Shown here piece after piece: positions 25,920-34,449 of a DNA stretch of 64,000 nucleotides. The notes beneath the pieces were generated by a model. It searched no databases and was not told where the DNA came from. It saw only the letters and a program-made list of their open reading frames with translations. This DNA is from Cronobacter dublinensis subsp. dublinensis LMG 23823 (GTDB taxonomy: Bacteria; Pseudomonadota; Gammaproteobacteria; Enterobacterales; Enterobacteriaceae): NCBI RefSeq assembly GCF_001277235.1, contig NZ_CP012266.1:2108001-2172000 (forward strand), given 5' to 3'. How positions within the stretch are numbered: the stretch's first letter is position 1; every line of letters starts with the position of its first letter. A program made the position numbers and the translations under genes.

Positions 25920-25998
25920 AAAACGCCACGGTAACGCCGGGCAATGCTTTTGGATCAATGTGATGCAGCCCATTTTGTTCGTTTCAAAGGGAGTTCTT

Positions 25999-27057
25999 AT
26001 GCAGTTACGTCACCTTTCCTCGCCGCGCGCGCTGCTCGGCGCGCTGTTGTTCGCCAGCACGTTCGCTACCTTCACCACGCAGGCTGCAGAAGAGATGCTG
26101 CGCAAGCCCGTCGGCAAAGGCGCCTATGAGATGGCCTACAGCCCGGCGGAGCAGGCGCTGTTTGTCGCCACCTCGCAGAGCCGCAAGCTGGATAAAGGCG
26201 GCGTCATCTACCGTCTCGACCCGACAACGCTTGAAATCACCCAGGTGATTCATAACGATCTCAAACCCTTTGGCGCAGCCATTAACACCAAAACCAACAC
26301 GCTGTGGTTCGGCAATACCGTGAACGGCGCGGTGACTGCCGTCGATGCGAAAACCGGCGAGGTGAAAGGGCGTCTGGTGCTGGACGGGCGTGCGCGCTCA
26401 GAAAGCGTGAAGCCGCTTCAGCCGCGCGAGCTGGCGGTGGATGAGGCGACCAATACCGTGTATATCGGCGCGGTGGGCAACGAGAGCGAAATCTGGGTCG
26501 TGGACGGCGAGACGCTGAAAAAACGCGCGGGCATCACCGGGCTTGGCAAATACAGCACCGGACTGGCGCTGGATACGGCCGCGAAGCGCCTGTACACCAC
26601 CAATGCCGACGGCGAGTTTATTACTATCGACACCGCGACAAATCAGGTGCTGTCGCGCAAAAAGCTGGCGGATGACGGCAAGGAACATTTCTTTATCAAC
26701 CTGAGCCTTGACGCGGCCAATCACCGCGCCTTTGTGGCGGATTCGAAACAGCCGCAGCTGCGGGTGGTCGATACCCGCACGGGCGAGGTCACCAAAGTTA
26801 TCGACGCGCCGAACGCGCTTGCCGTGCTCTTTAACCCGGCGCGCAACGAGGTCTACCTGACGCATCGCGAGGCGGGCAGCGTCAGCGTGATTGACGCTAA
26901 AAGTTACGCTGTCACAAAAACCCTTAAAACGCCGGTACACCCGAACAGCCTCGCGCTCTCCCCGGATGGCAAAACACTTTTTGTCACCGTTAAGCAGGCC
27001 TCCAGCCGTCAGCAGGAAGCCACCAGCCCGGATGACGTCATCCGCATCGCGCTGTAA
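25999..27057 (+). CDS. yncE: Periplasmic beta-propeller protein YncE
   Basis: 352 residues from the ATG at 25999 (MQLRHLSSPR) with AAGGGAG upstream; 13 further in-frame codons are not needed. The signal peptide ends TTQAAEE. The mature protein has seven YVTN/NHL-type propeller blades (LWFGNTVNGAVTAVDAKTGEVKG-type repeats, broken here for length) and ends PDDVIRIAL, as in E. coli YncE. The E. coli protein is an iron-repressed periplasmic seven-bladed propeller of uncertain role, reported to bind DNA. It diverges from yncD with a shared Fur-controlled region and is followed by a strong terminator. Confidence 0.93.
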   Translation: MQLRHLSSPRALLGALLFASTFATFTTQAAEEMLRKPVGKGAYEMAYSPAEQALFVATSQSRKLDKGGVIYRLDPTTLEITQVIHNDLKPFGAAINTKTNTLWFGNTVNGAVTAVDAKTGEVKGRLVLDGRARSESVKPLQPRELAVDEATNTVYIGAVGNESEIWVVDGETLKKRAGITGLGKYSTGLALDTAAKRLYTTNADGEFITIDTATNQVLSRKKLADDGKEHFFINLSLDAANHRAFVADSKQPQLRVVDTRTGEVTKVIDAPNALAVLFNPARNEVYLTHREAGSVSVIDAKSYAVTKTLKTPVHPNSLALSPDGKTLFVTVKQASSRQQEATSPDDVIRIAL

Positions 27058-27060
27058 CGA

Positions 27061-27085
27061 AAAGCCCCGCGTTTGCGGGGCTTTT
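27061..27085 (+). terminator. Rho-independent terminator of yncE
   Basis: AAAGCCCCGC, loop GTTT, GCGGGGCTTTTT directly after the yncE stop. Confidence 0.9.
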
Positions 27086-27124
27086 TCATCAGGTGGGGCG
27101 GAAACCAGAAGCAGCCCGCTATGT

Positions 27125-28171
27125 TTATTTTGCCGGAATGACTTTTGTCACCAGCGTCGGCATCTCCCAGGTGCCGCCGGCGCGGATGAGACGGCAGTCG
27201 CCGGTGCCGTAGTCGTCGCTCTGTACGAACGTCTCGCCGTTCCAGGTCCAGCTGGCGCCGCCCATGCAGTCGCCAATGCCGCGCCCGCGCTGCACGGAGA
27301 TGATATTGCCTTTATCGTAATCGCTGCCGACAAGCGTTATCAGCGTCGGTTTGCCTTTCAGCGCCTCATCAATGACCCAGTAGCCGTTGCCTTCGTTATA
27401 GGCCGCGCGCCAGCAGGTGGCGGCGATCAGCGCTTTGCCGTTGCTTAACGGCGTGACGGTCACCGGCTCGTTACGCAGCGTTTCATCGGTCAGCCCGTCG
27501 CAGCTGTCGCCGTCGAGCTTCGCGGCTTCAAGCCGTGGCAGCAGCGTGGCAAGCGCCGCGCCGGTAAGCGTGGTGGGTTGCGCGTCGCTGACCGCCGCCG
27601 CGTGAATAACCGGGGCGGGAACCGGCGCAGGCACGGCGCTTTCCGGTTTATCGCCTTTTTTCATCATGGCGCCCGGCGTGCCGACACGGCCCTGGACGTC
27701 ATCCATTTTCAGCAGCACCGCGCTGGCGCCGGCGGCGGAGAGCGCAAAACGGCGGTTATCCGACTTAAACACCACGTTACCGCGGCCCTTAACGGCCTTG
27801 ATGACGGCGGCGGTCTGCGCGTCATTAAGCTGCCAGGTCGCTTCTTTGCTGTCTTCTGTCAGCGTGCCGAGGTCTTTACCGTCAATCTCAAGGTGCATCG
27901 CGCCCTGCGAGGGTTTGATGTCGTCATCCATCTCGCCCAGGCGGATCATGGCGCTGACCGGCGCGTCCGGCCCGGCGTTGCGGGTCAGCAGCAGCGAGCC
28001 GCCGGTGCCCTCGTTGGCTTCATAGGCGTCAACGCGGCAGGTGCCGGTATTGTCGCAGACCATCCCCCAGTCTTTATGGTTAAAGGCCGGGCGCACGGGA
28101 GTGACGGCGGCGACGCTGAGCGCGACACAGAGCGGGGCGAGGGCGAGTGCTTTGAGGGTTGCAGGTGTCAT
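27125..28171 (-). CDS. DUF1176 family secreted protein
   Basis: 348 residues with a signal peptide (about 23-29 residues, ending AAVTPVRPA). The N-terminal block HKDWGMVCDNTGTCR and the later conserved Cys/Trp positions (CWRAAYNEGNGYWV, CMGGASWTWNGE) are typical of DUF1176. The family is exported, rich in conserved cysteines, and of unknown function. A Pro/Ala-rich spacer lies around 180-195. RBS AAGGAACCGTT precedes the ATG. It stands alone between yncE and ansP, convergent with yncE. Confidence 0.83.
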   Translation of the reverse strand: MTPATLKALALAPLCVALSVAAVTPVRPAFNHKDWGMVCDNTGTCRVDAYEANEGTGGSLLLTRNAGPDAPVSAMIRLGEMDDDIKPSQGAMHLEIDGKDLGTLTEDSKEATWQLNDAQTAAVIKAVKGRGNVVFKSDNRRFALSAAGASAVLLKMDDVQGRVGTPGAMMKKGDKPESAVPAPVPAPVIHAAAVSDAQPTTLTGAALATLLPRLEAAKLDGDSCDGLTDETLRNEPVTVTPLSNGKALIAATCWRAAYNEGNGYWVIDEALKGKPTLITLVGSDYDKGNIISVQRGRGIGDCMGGASWTWNGETFVQSDDYGTGDCRLIRAGGTWEMPTLVTKVIPAK

Positions 28172-28252
28172 AACGGTTCCTTGTGTTCGTAGGCTGCGTC
28201 ATAGGGTGAAGTGCGGCGACGTTTCGGGCAACCTACCAGTAATAGTACGCAT

Positions 28253-28278
28253 AAAAAAAGGAGCCTTCCGGCTCCTTT
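28253..28278 (-). terminator. Rho-independent terminator of ansP
   Basis: AAAGGAGCC, loop TTCC, GGCTCCTTT, with an A-run on the plus side that reads as a T-run on the minus strand after ansP. Confidence 0.85.
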
Positions 28279-28294
28279 ATTCGCAGCAGAGGCG

Positions 28295-29752
28295 TTATTC
28301 CGGGTGCTGTTGCGGCGCGGTGCTGTGGATCTCCTGCACGCGCTTACGCACGCCGAACCAGCCCGCAATCAGCAGAATGGCAATCAGCGGGATCGAGGCG
28401 ATGGTGAAAGTGCCGTTCGGGTAGTCGAACGCCATCAGCACCAGCACGGTGGCGAGGAACAGCAGCGTCAGCCACGAGGTAAACGGCGCGCCCGGCAGTT
28501 TGAACGGCACGTCATCGGCTTTGCCTTCTTTGATGGCTTTACGCAGGCGCATCTGGCAGATAACGATAAACGCCCAGGAAGAGATAATACCGAGCGACGC
28601 GACGTTCAGGACAATCTCAAACACCTGTGACGGTACCAGGTAGTTCAGGAAGACGCCGACGATATAGACGCAGACCGTCACCAGAATACCCGCGAACGGC
28701 ACCTGCGATTTGCTCATCTTCGACATGAACTTCGGCGCGGAGCCGCCCATGGACATCGAACGCAGGATACGGCCCGTTGAATAGAGACCGGAGTTAAGGC
28801 TTGAGAGCGCCGCGGTCAGCACCACCATGTTCATGATGTCGCCGATATAGGGCACGCCAAGCTTCGAGAAGAAGGTCACGAACGGACTCTGGCCCGCCTG
28901 GTAGGCGTTCCACGGCAGCAGCAGCACCAGCAGCACCACGGAGCCGACGTAAAACAGGCCGATACGCCAGATTACGCTGTTGATGGCCTTCGGCACCATC
29001 GTCTGCGGATCTTTACATTCGCCCGCCGCGGTGCCGACCAGTTCGATAGACGCGAAGGCGAACACCACGCCCTGTACCAGCACCAGCGCAGGCAGCAGGC
29101 CGTGCGGGAACAGGCCGCCGTTATCGGTTATCAGATGGAAGCCCGTCGCATTGCCGTCGAGCGGTTTGCCGGTGCCGAGAAACACCACGCCGACCACCAG
29201 GAACACCACGATGGCGAGCACTTTAATCAGCGCAAACCAGAATTCCATCTCGGCGAACCACTTCACGCCGATAAGGTTCATGGTGCCGACAATCGCCAGC
29301 GCGCCGAGCGCGAAGACCCACTGCGGGACATCGCCGAACGCGCCCCAGTAGTGCATATAGAGCGCCACGGCGGTGATATCGACGATGCCGGTCATCGCCC
29401 AGTTCACGAAATACATCCAGCCCGCCACGTAAGAGGCTTTCTCACCGAGGAATTCACGGGCGTAAGAGACAAAACTGCCGCTCGACGGACGGTGGAGCAC
29501 CAGTTCGCCAAGCGCGCGCAAGATAAAGAAAGAGAAGATGCCGCACACCAGATAGACCAGCGCCAGCGACGGCCCGGCTGCCTGCAGACGCGCGCCCGCG
29601 CCCAAAAACAGGCCCGTACCGATGGCGCCGCCGATAGCTATCATCTGCACCTGACGGTTGCCCATCGCTTTGTGATAACCCTCTTCATGAGAGTTCAACC
29701 AGCGTCGTTTCGCGGCGCGATGCTCAGCCGCGTTTTGCTTCGTTGTTTTCAT
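28295..29752 (-). CDS. ansP: L-asparagine permease AnsP
   Basis: 485 residues from the ATG at 29752 (MKTTKQNAAE), preceded by CAGGA; the frame extends 13 codons upstream without a better site. Twelve transmembrane segments of the amino acid-polyamine-organocation (APC) superfamily. Diagnostic blocks are GGAIGTGLFLGAG, PSSGSFVSYAREFLGEKA, GECKDPQTMVPKAINSVIWR and LSSLNSGLYSTGRILRSM. Agreement with E. coli AnsP is close along the whole length, and yncE lies nearby as in E. coli. It imports L-asparagine with protons. Confidence 0.93.
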   Translation of the reverse strand: MKTTKQNAAEHRAAKRRWLNSHEEGYHKAMGNRQVQMIAIGGAIGTGLFLGAGARLQAAGPSLALVYLVCGIFSFFILRALGELVLHRPSSGSFVSYAREFLGEKASYVAGWMYFVNWAMTGIVDITAVALYMHYWGAFGDVPQWVFALGALAIVGTMNLIGVKWFAEMEFWFALIKVLAIVVFLVVGVVFLGTGKPLDGNATGFHLITDNGGLFPHGLLPALVLVQGVVFAFASIELVGTAAGECKDPQTMVPKAINSVIWRIGLFYVGSVVLLVLLLPWNAYQAGQSPFVTFFSKLGVPYIGDIMNMVVLTAALSSLNSGLYSTGRILRSMSMGGSAPKFMSKMSKSQVPFAGILVTVCVYIVGVFLNYLVPSQVFEIVLNVASLGIISSWAFIVICQMRLRKAIKEGKADDVPFKLPGAPFTSWLTLLFLATVLVLMAFDYPNGTFTIASIPLIAILLIAGWFGVRKRVQEIHSTAPQQHPE

Positions 29753-30081
29753 TGGTTTTCCTGTAGTCCTGTCTGAACCTGAACGAGCCAAAATAGCCGG
29801 CCGCCGTTAACCAACCAAACGTTTGCCTGTGTTGGTTTTTTGTACGGCAAATGTTCGTCTTTCCTGTGATTATGTTGTGCGGATAAGACAAAACATGGCG
29901 CAGCATCCTAACCGCAAAATCCGGCCTACGCAAAGCCTACCAGTCAGGGTGTGAACCAGGACTCGTTAGCCCATAACGCTATCAGGGTTGTTGTTCACAA
30001 AGCGCGCGCAAGCCGCCTTGTCTTGTCACGTAAAACCCTGATAATGCCGTTTTCTGTAACGAGCTGTGGCGAGGAGAGCCG
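29753..30081. promoter_or_regulatory. Divergent ansP/beta-lactamase intergenic region with hairpin
   Basis: 329 bases. It contains AACCAAC (29809-29815) / GTTGGTT (29831-29837) enclosing a perfect 10-bp palindrome CAAACGTTTG (29816-29825), in the ansP leader side. No ampR-like gene and no other ORF is seen. Promoters of both flanking genes must be here; I cannot assign them securely. Confidence 0.45.
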
Positions 30082-31209
30082 ATGAAAAGCAAAGCATGCG
30101 CGCTGGTAATGATGATGTCATTGGGCGGGAGCGCCCAGGCCGCTACCGGCTGGACGCCGGATGACGTGGTCAAACCGCTAATGGCGCATTACCAGATCCC
30201 CGGCATGGCGGTGGCCGTGTCCGTGAACGGCGAAACGCACTTCTGGCATTACGGCGTGGCGTCAAAAGAGACCCGAAAGCCGGTGGATGAAAAGACGCTC
30301 TTTGAAGTTGGCTCGCTCAGTAAAACCTTTACCGCGGCCCTTGCGAGCTACGCGCAGCAGGAGGGCAAACTCGATTTCAGCGCGCCCGCCAGCCGCTATC
30401 TGCCCGAACTTAAAGGCAGCGCGTTTGATGGCGTGACGCTGCAAAACCTCGCCACGCATACTTCCGGTATGCCGCTGTTTGTGCCGGATGACGTGAAAAA
30501 TACCGCGCAGCTGATGGACTGGTATCGCGCCTGGCAGCCGAAACAGCCGGTCGGCAGCGAGCGCGTGTACTCTAACCTCGGTATCGGGATGCTCGGGCTT
30601 ATCACCGCGAAGGCGCTGGATAAGCCGTTTAGCGAAGCGATGGAGCAGGGGCTGCTGGCGGAATTCGGCATGACGCAGAGCTTTGTGAATGTGCCTGCCG
30701 CCGCGATGGGCGACTACGCGCAGGGTTACAACAAAGACGACAAACCGGTGCGCGTGACGCCGGGCCCGCTGGACGCGGAATCCTACGGGCTGAAATCAAG
30801 TAGCGCCGATCTCCTGCGCTATCTGCAAATCCAGTTTGGCGAGCGCGCGGTCTCCCCGCGCTGGCGCGCTTCGCTTGACGCCACGCACAACGGTTACTAT
30901 CGCAGCGGCGAGTTCACGCAGGCGATGATGTGGGAATTCTATCCGTGGCCCTCTTCGCCTGAAAAACTGCGGGAAGGCAACAGCAGCCAGCGCATTATGC
31001 AAGGGCTAAAGGCGCAAGCTATCGTGCCGCCGCAGAAAGCGCCGCAGGCCGCCTGGTATAACAAAACCGGCTCCACCAACGGGTTTTCCACCTACGCGGT
31101 GTTTATCCCCGAAAAACGCATCGCGCTCATTATGCTCGCGAACAAGTGGTTCCCGAATGACGACCGGGTGAAAGCCGCGTACCAGATTATTGAGCACCTC
31201 GATAAATAG
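30082..31209 (+). CDS. bla: Class C beta-lactamase
   Basis: 375 residues with a signal peptide (ending AQAAT, about residue 20). All class C active-site motifs are present: Ser78-Leu-Ser-Lys81 (GSLSK), Tyr163-Ser-Asn165 (YSN) and Lys328-Thr-Gly330 (KTG). Length and motif spacing are those of AmpC enzymes. It hydrolyses beta-lactams, especially early cephalosporins, in the periplasm. No divergent ampR is present, so expression is probably constitutive and low, as reported for the chromosomal CSA/CMA enzymes of Cronobacter, to which this is most likely related. RBS GAGGAG is visible at 30071-30076. Confidence 0.92.
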   Translation: MKSKACALVMMMSLGGSAQAATGWTPDDVVKPLMAHYQIPGMAVAVSVNGETHFWHYGVASKETRKPVDEKTLFEVGSLSKTFTAALASYAQQEGKLDFSAPASRYLPELKGSAFDGVTLQNLATHTSGMPLFVPDDVKNTAQLMDWYRAWQPKQPVGSERVYSNLGIGMLGLITAKALDKPFSEAMEQGLLAEFGMTQSFVNVPAAAMGDYAQGYNKDDKPVRVTPGPLDAESYGLKSSSADLLRYLQIQFGERAVSPRWRASLDATHNGYYRSGEFTQAMMWEFYPWPSSPEKLREGNSSQRIMQGLKAQAIVPPQKAPQAAWYNKTGSTNGFSTYAVFIPEKRIALIMLANKWFPNDDRVKAAYQIIEHLDK

Positions 31210-31221
31210 CCCGCCAGCACG

Positions 31222-31248
31222 AAAAAAGGCCGCCCACGGGCGGCCTTC
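31222..31248. terminator. Bidirectional terminator between bla and nfsB
   Basis: AAGGCCGCC (31226-31234), loop CACG, GGCGGCCTT (31239-31247), with an A-run at 31222-31227 giving a T-run for the minus-strand nfsB transcript. Confidence 0.8.
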
Positions 31249-31265
31249 TCGTTACCGGCAGCGCA

Positions 31266-31910
31266 TCAGAGCTGGGTGATAACCACATCCTGGTCGAGAC
31301 GGGATTTTGGCAGCGTGGCGTTGAAATCCGCGTCGCTGCGATAGCCGAGAGTCGCCACCACGACGCTCTTCAGGCCTTTTTCTTTAAGCCCCAGCGCCTC
31401 GTCCATTTTCTCCGGGTGGAAACCTTCGATAGGCGTCGCGTCTAGCCCCATCGCGGCCGCGCCCAGCAGCAGGAAGCCGAGAGCGAGATACGCCTGACGG
31501 GTCATCCATTCGCGCTGCTGCTCAGGCGTCACGCTGTTCAGGCCCACGAAGTAGCGGCGGCCTTTGTCGTTGCCCGCGCGCGCTTCTTCGCTGTCATAAC
31601 GGCCATCCTGCTGCTCTTTTTCCAGCAGCTGTAACAGATGCGCTTCGTCAAGCTCCTCTTTGATGGTGAAGACCACAGTCATGGCGGCATTACGCGCTTT
31701 GACCTGGTTAGCATCCATCAGCGCCGGCAGGATCTGCTGTTTGCCTTCGTCGCTGGTGACCGCGAAGAAATGCCACGGCTGGGAGTTTACCGAAGAGGGG
31801 CTGAAACGCAGCAAATCCAGCAGTTGCTGCTGCTGTTCGGCAGTAAGCTTACGGCTGTTGTCATAGGCTTTGCTGGTATGGCGTGTGCGAATAATGTCAT
31901 TAAGGTTCAT
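31266..31910 (-). CDS. nfsB: Oxygen-insensitive NAD(P)H nitroreductase NfsB
   Basis: 214 residues from the ATG at 31910 with AGGAGAGCGT upstream; a 42-codon open extension is not part of the gene. FMN-dependent nitroreductase family: RTRHTSKAYD at the start, FSPSSVNSQPWHFF, GNDKGRRYFV, GLDATPIEGF and FNATLPKSRLDQD align with E. coli NfsB. It reduces nitroaromatics and quinones by two electrons in the cytoplasm. It is divergent from pptA across 273 bases; the location differs from the E. coli nfsB locus. Confidence 0.88.
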   Translation of the reverse strand: MNLNDIIRTRHTSKAYDNSRKLTAEQQQQLLDLLRFSPSSVNSQPWHFFAVTSDEGKQQILPALMDANQVKARNAAMTVVFTIKEELDEAHLLQLLEKEQQDGRYDSEEARAGNDKGRRYFVGLNSVTPEQQREWMTRQAYLALGFLLLGAAAMGLDATPIEGFHPEKMDEALGLKEKGLKSVVVATLGYRSDADFNATLPKSRLDQDVVITQL

Positions 31911-32069
31911 ACGCTCTCCTGGTGCAATGCCGGGCCAGTGTGTCACGGCCACGGGCAGGTTCACTGTTATTGTCTGTGCTAAGGCAACCGATAGTAGTCG
32001 AAACCAGACGGCGGCAACACCCGGCGGCTGACGCAAGCGGGCTTTGCGGCAAAAAATGCTAAAAAATAA

Positions 32070-32082
32070 GTGACAACGTCAC
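32070..32082. promoter_or_regulatory. Inverted repeat in nfsB/pptA divergent region
   Basis: GTGAC-AAC-GTCAC, perfect 5-bp arms in a tract otherwise A-rich. This is a possible operator, with no regulator identified. Confidence 0.25.
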
Positions 32083-32183
32083 GATAAGGACGCCACGCTG
32101 GTTGCGGCGTGTAAGAAAAGGGTGAACCACACGGTGGGTTTGAGGCATTATCAGGACTCGCACACGCCACTTAAGGAACCGTT

Positions 32184-32414
32184 ATGCCGCATATCGATGT
32201 GAAATTCTTCCCGCGCGATCTCAGTGACGCCCAGCAGCAGGCGCTCGCCGATGAGTTAACTCAGGTTATCGTGAAGCATCTGCAAAGCAAGGAGAGTTCG
32301 GTGTCGGTGGCGCTTAACGAAGTGCAGCCGGCGCAGTGGAAGGGCGAGGTGTGGGATAAAGAGATTGCGCCGTTTCTCGATACGCTGGCGCGCAAGCCCG
32401 GCTACGAGATGTAA
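32184..32414 (+). CDS. pptA: Tautomerase PptA (4-oxalocrotonate tautomerase family)
   Basis: 76 residues. Pro2 becomes the catalytic N-terminal proline after removal of Met (MPHIDVKFFPRDLSD). The sequence is collinear with E. coli PptA (YdcE): SKESSVSVALNEVQPAQW and the C-terminal KPGYEM. It is a small cytoplasmic oligomeric tautomerase with activity on phenylpyruvate and related enols in vitro; the physiological substrate is unknown. RBS TTAAGGAACCGTT precedes the ATG, and a strong bidirectional terminator follows. Confidence 0.92.
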   Translation: MPHIDVKFFPRDLSDAQQQALADELTQVIVKHLQSKESSVSVALNEVQPAQWKGEVWDKEIAPFLDTLARKPGYEM

Positions 32415-32420
32415 ACCATA

Positions 32421-32448
32421 AAAAAACCCTGCCGAAGCAGGGTTTTTT
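32421..32448. terminator. Bidirectional terminator between pptA and katN
   Basis: AAAAAACCCTGC, loop CGAA, GCAGGGTTTTTT. Symmetric A and T runs serve both convergent genes. Confidence 0.92.
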
Positions 32449-32460
32449 ATTACAGCACGC

Positions 32461-33366
32461 TTATTTTTTCTCGCCGGGCTTTTTCGCCTGACGTTCCAGC
32501 GGGGGCAGGGACGCGCCCATTTCCGCGCCAGTCACCGGGTTGATGCCCGGATCGGACTGCAGACGCTGTGCCATATTCAGTACGCTTGCCTGCTGATCTG
32601 GACCAAGCTGGATATCGATCATACCGTCGCCTCCGTTAACTGCGGGTTGCGGGTCGGCGACGTACTCGAAGTTTTCGTCACTGTTCCAGCTGCCGCGCAG
32701 GTCGTCGCCTTTAGACATGTTGTAGTAAACATTCGTGTACTGTTCCACCGGCGGAAGTTTGCCCGGCGGGAAGTTATTACGAATAGAGTAGAGTGCTTTC
32801 TCAAACGAGAGCATATGCGCGACTTCACGGGTCATCAGGAAGCCGAGCGCGTCTTTGACGCCCGGATCGTCCGTCAGGTTGATGAGTCGCTCATAGATAA
32901 TCTTGGCGCGCGCTTCCGCCGCGATGTTCGAGCGCAAATCCGCCGTGATTTCGCCGATCGTATCAATATACGCGGCCGTCCACGGCACGCCTGCGGAGTT
33001 GGTCAGCGGCGGCCCACCGCCGTAGAGCACCTGGGTCAGGTGGCTGTCATTGCCGGCGCCGGTAATAGAACGGTAGAGTTCGCCTTCCGATTCAGTGGCT
33101 TCCGCGAGATCGCCTTTCGCGCCTTTGTTGAGCATCCCCACAAGTGAACCGATAATTTCCAGATGGCTCAGTTCTTCTGTGGCGATATCCATCAGCATTT
33201 CTTTACGCGCCGGATCTTCATCACCCAGCCCCTGGGTGAAATAACGGGTGGCGGCAGCCAGTTCGCCCTGAGGGCCCCCGAACTGTTCCAGCAGTAAATT
33301 TGCCAGCCCCGGATTCGGCCCGGCGACGCGGACCGTATATTGCAGTTGTTTTACATGTCGGAACAT
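32461..33366 (-). CDS. katN: Manganese (non-haem) catalase KatN
   Basis: 301 residues from the ATG at 33366 with AGGAG upstream. Ferritin-like four-helix bundle with dimanganese ligands visible as Glu35 (GELAAATRYF), the TEELSHLE cluster (Glu65, His68) and a second pair in AAEARAKI and REVAHML. It disproportionates hydrogen peroxide. It follows yciE with a 71-base gap. In Salmonella the yciGFE-katN operon is RpoS-dependent, so stationary-phase control is likely here (inference). Confidence 0.93.
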   Translation of the reverse strand: MFRHVKQLQYTVRVAGPNPGLANLLLEQFGGPQGELAAATRYFTQGLGDEDPARKEMLMDIATEELSHLEIIGSLVGMLNKGAKGDLAEATESEGELYRSITGAGNDSHLTQVLYGGGPPLTNSAGVPWTAAYIDTIGEITADLRSNIAAEARAKIIYERLINLTDDPGVKDALGFLMTREVAHMLSFEKALYSIRNNFPPGKLPPVEQYTNVYYNMSKGDDLRGSWNSDENFEYVADPQPAVNGGDGMIDIQLGPDQQASVLNMAQRLQSDPGINPVTGAEMGASLPPLERQAKKPGEKK

Positions 33367-33437
33367 CAGGTTCTCCTGTTTACACGACAACACTCAACAG
33401 AGACTTGCCAGCGCGCTGGCAGGTAAATTAAAAAACA

Positions 33438-33947
33438 TTATTTTTTCGCTTCAACGCCAGGGGCGGCAGAGCGATTAAGGAATTGTTGCGTGACGTCCGG
33501 TAAATGATTCAGGCACCATTCGGCCATCGCAATTTCCTGTTCCAGAATTTGCTGGAACACGACGACGCCCTGTTCGTCACCTACCGCTTTGGCGGCCGCA
33601 ATCAGCGAGGTATAGCAGGCGATTTCGAACTGTTCGAAAACGTAGCCGCTGATGGCGCCTTTCACCACTTCGTCGGAGGCAAACATACCGCCGACGGCCT
33701 GACCCATCGCCGTCATTTTGCTCATGGTGTCTTTGACGACAGAGCTGGAAACGTTGTTTCTTTCAATAACAGAATCAATCAGTTGCAGCTGGTGGCGTGT
33801 TTCTTCAATGTGCTGCTCGATGCGTGCTTTGAGATCCGGATAGTGCTCGATACGGGAAGCCATTGATTCCAGCATCTGTTCCGCTTGTTTCTCCATCGCA
33901 TGGGCGTCACGTAGCCAGTCATGATAATTTTCTTCGTATGTCGTCAT
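33438..33947 (-). CDS. yciE: Ferritin-like DUF892 protein YciE
   Basis: 169 residues. The blocks YHDWLRDAHAMEKQAEQML and SGYVFEQFEIACYTSLIAAAK, and the end GVEAKK, align with E. coli YciE rather than YciF. Ferritin-like helical bundle (DUF892) with Glu/His positions suited to a di-metal site; function unknown, stress-associated in enterobacteria. RBS GAAGAGGTGATTT. It is directly upstream of katN. The yciG and yciF genes that usually precede it are absent from the upstream 500 bases. Confidence 0.9.
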   Translation of the reverse strand: MTTYEENYHDWLRDAHAMEKQAEQMLESMASRIEHYPDLKARIEQHIEETRHQLQLIDSVIERNNVSSSVVKDTMSKMTAMGQAVGGMFASDEVVKGAISGYVFEQFEIACYTSLIAAAKAVGDEQGVVVFQQILEQEIAMAEWCLNHLPDVTQQFLNRSAAPGVEAKK

Positions 33948-34449
33948 AAATCACCTCTTCCGGAATAAAACAGTTACCTGTAAAGAAATTTTTTATGCGT
34001 CCTCTACAGAATTTATTAAATTTGATACGCACTTAAAAGCGTAGCAGATATTTCCAAACAAAACGCCTTATCCGGGATATTCTGTTTTTTGAGACTAATC
34101 TTAACTAAAATTAACCGCATAATAATTATTCACTTGCAAGGCAAATATGTACATGGTTGCGAGTGGCGTATAACTTCAAATAATAAATAATTGCACGTGC
34201 ATTTTATTTTTACATTCGCTTTACCTTGCCTGAAATTAAAGGTCAACTTTTAATTAAGCGAAGCGGTAAATAAACATCACTCAGGCTTAAACATTGAGCT
34301 AATTATTCATTTTGACGGAAAAAGACACTCGCGGCGCGACAGCTGCTACAGGATGCCACGTCGCATGGCCGGAATGCGTCTATCCTCAGACAGGCAGAAA
34401 GACCTTAAGTCAGACAAGTAAAGGTAAGGACACAGATAAGGAACCGCTC
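33948..34449. other. AT-rich intergenic region between yciE and nhoA
   Basis: 502 bases, markedly AT-rich between about 33950 and 34320. It must contain the divergent promoters of yciE-katN and nhoA. I see no supported gene. The open frame running into nhoA from 34312 is just an upstream extension without a ribosome-binding site. Confidence 0.6.
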
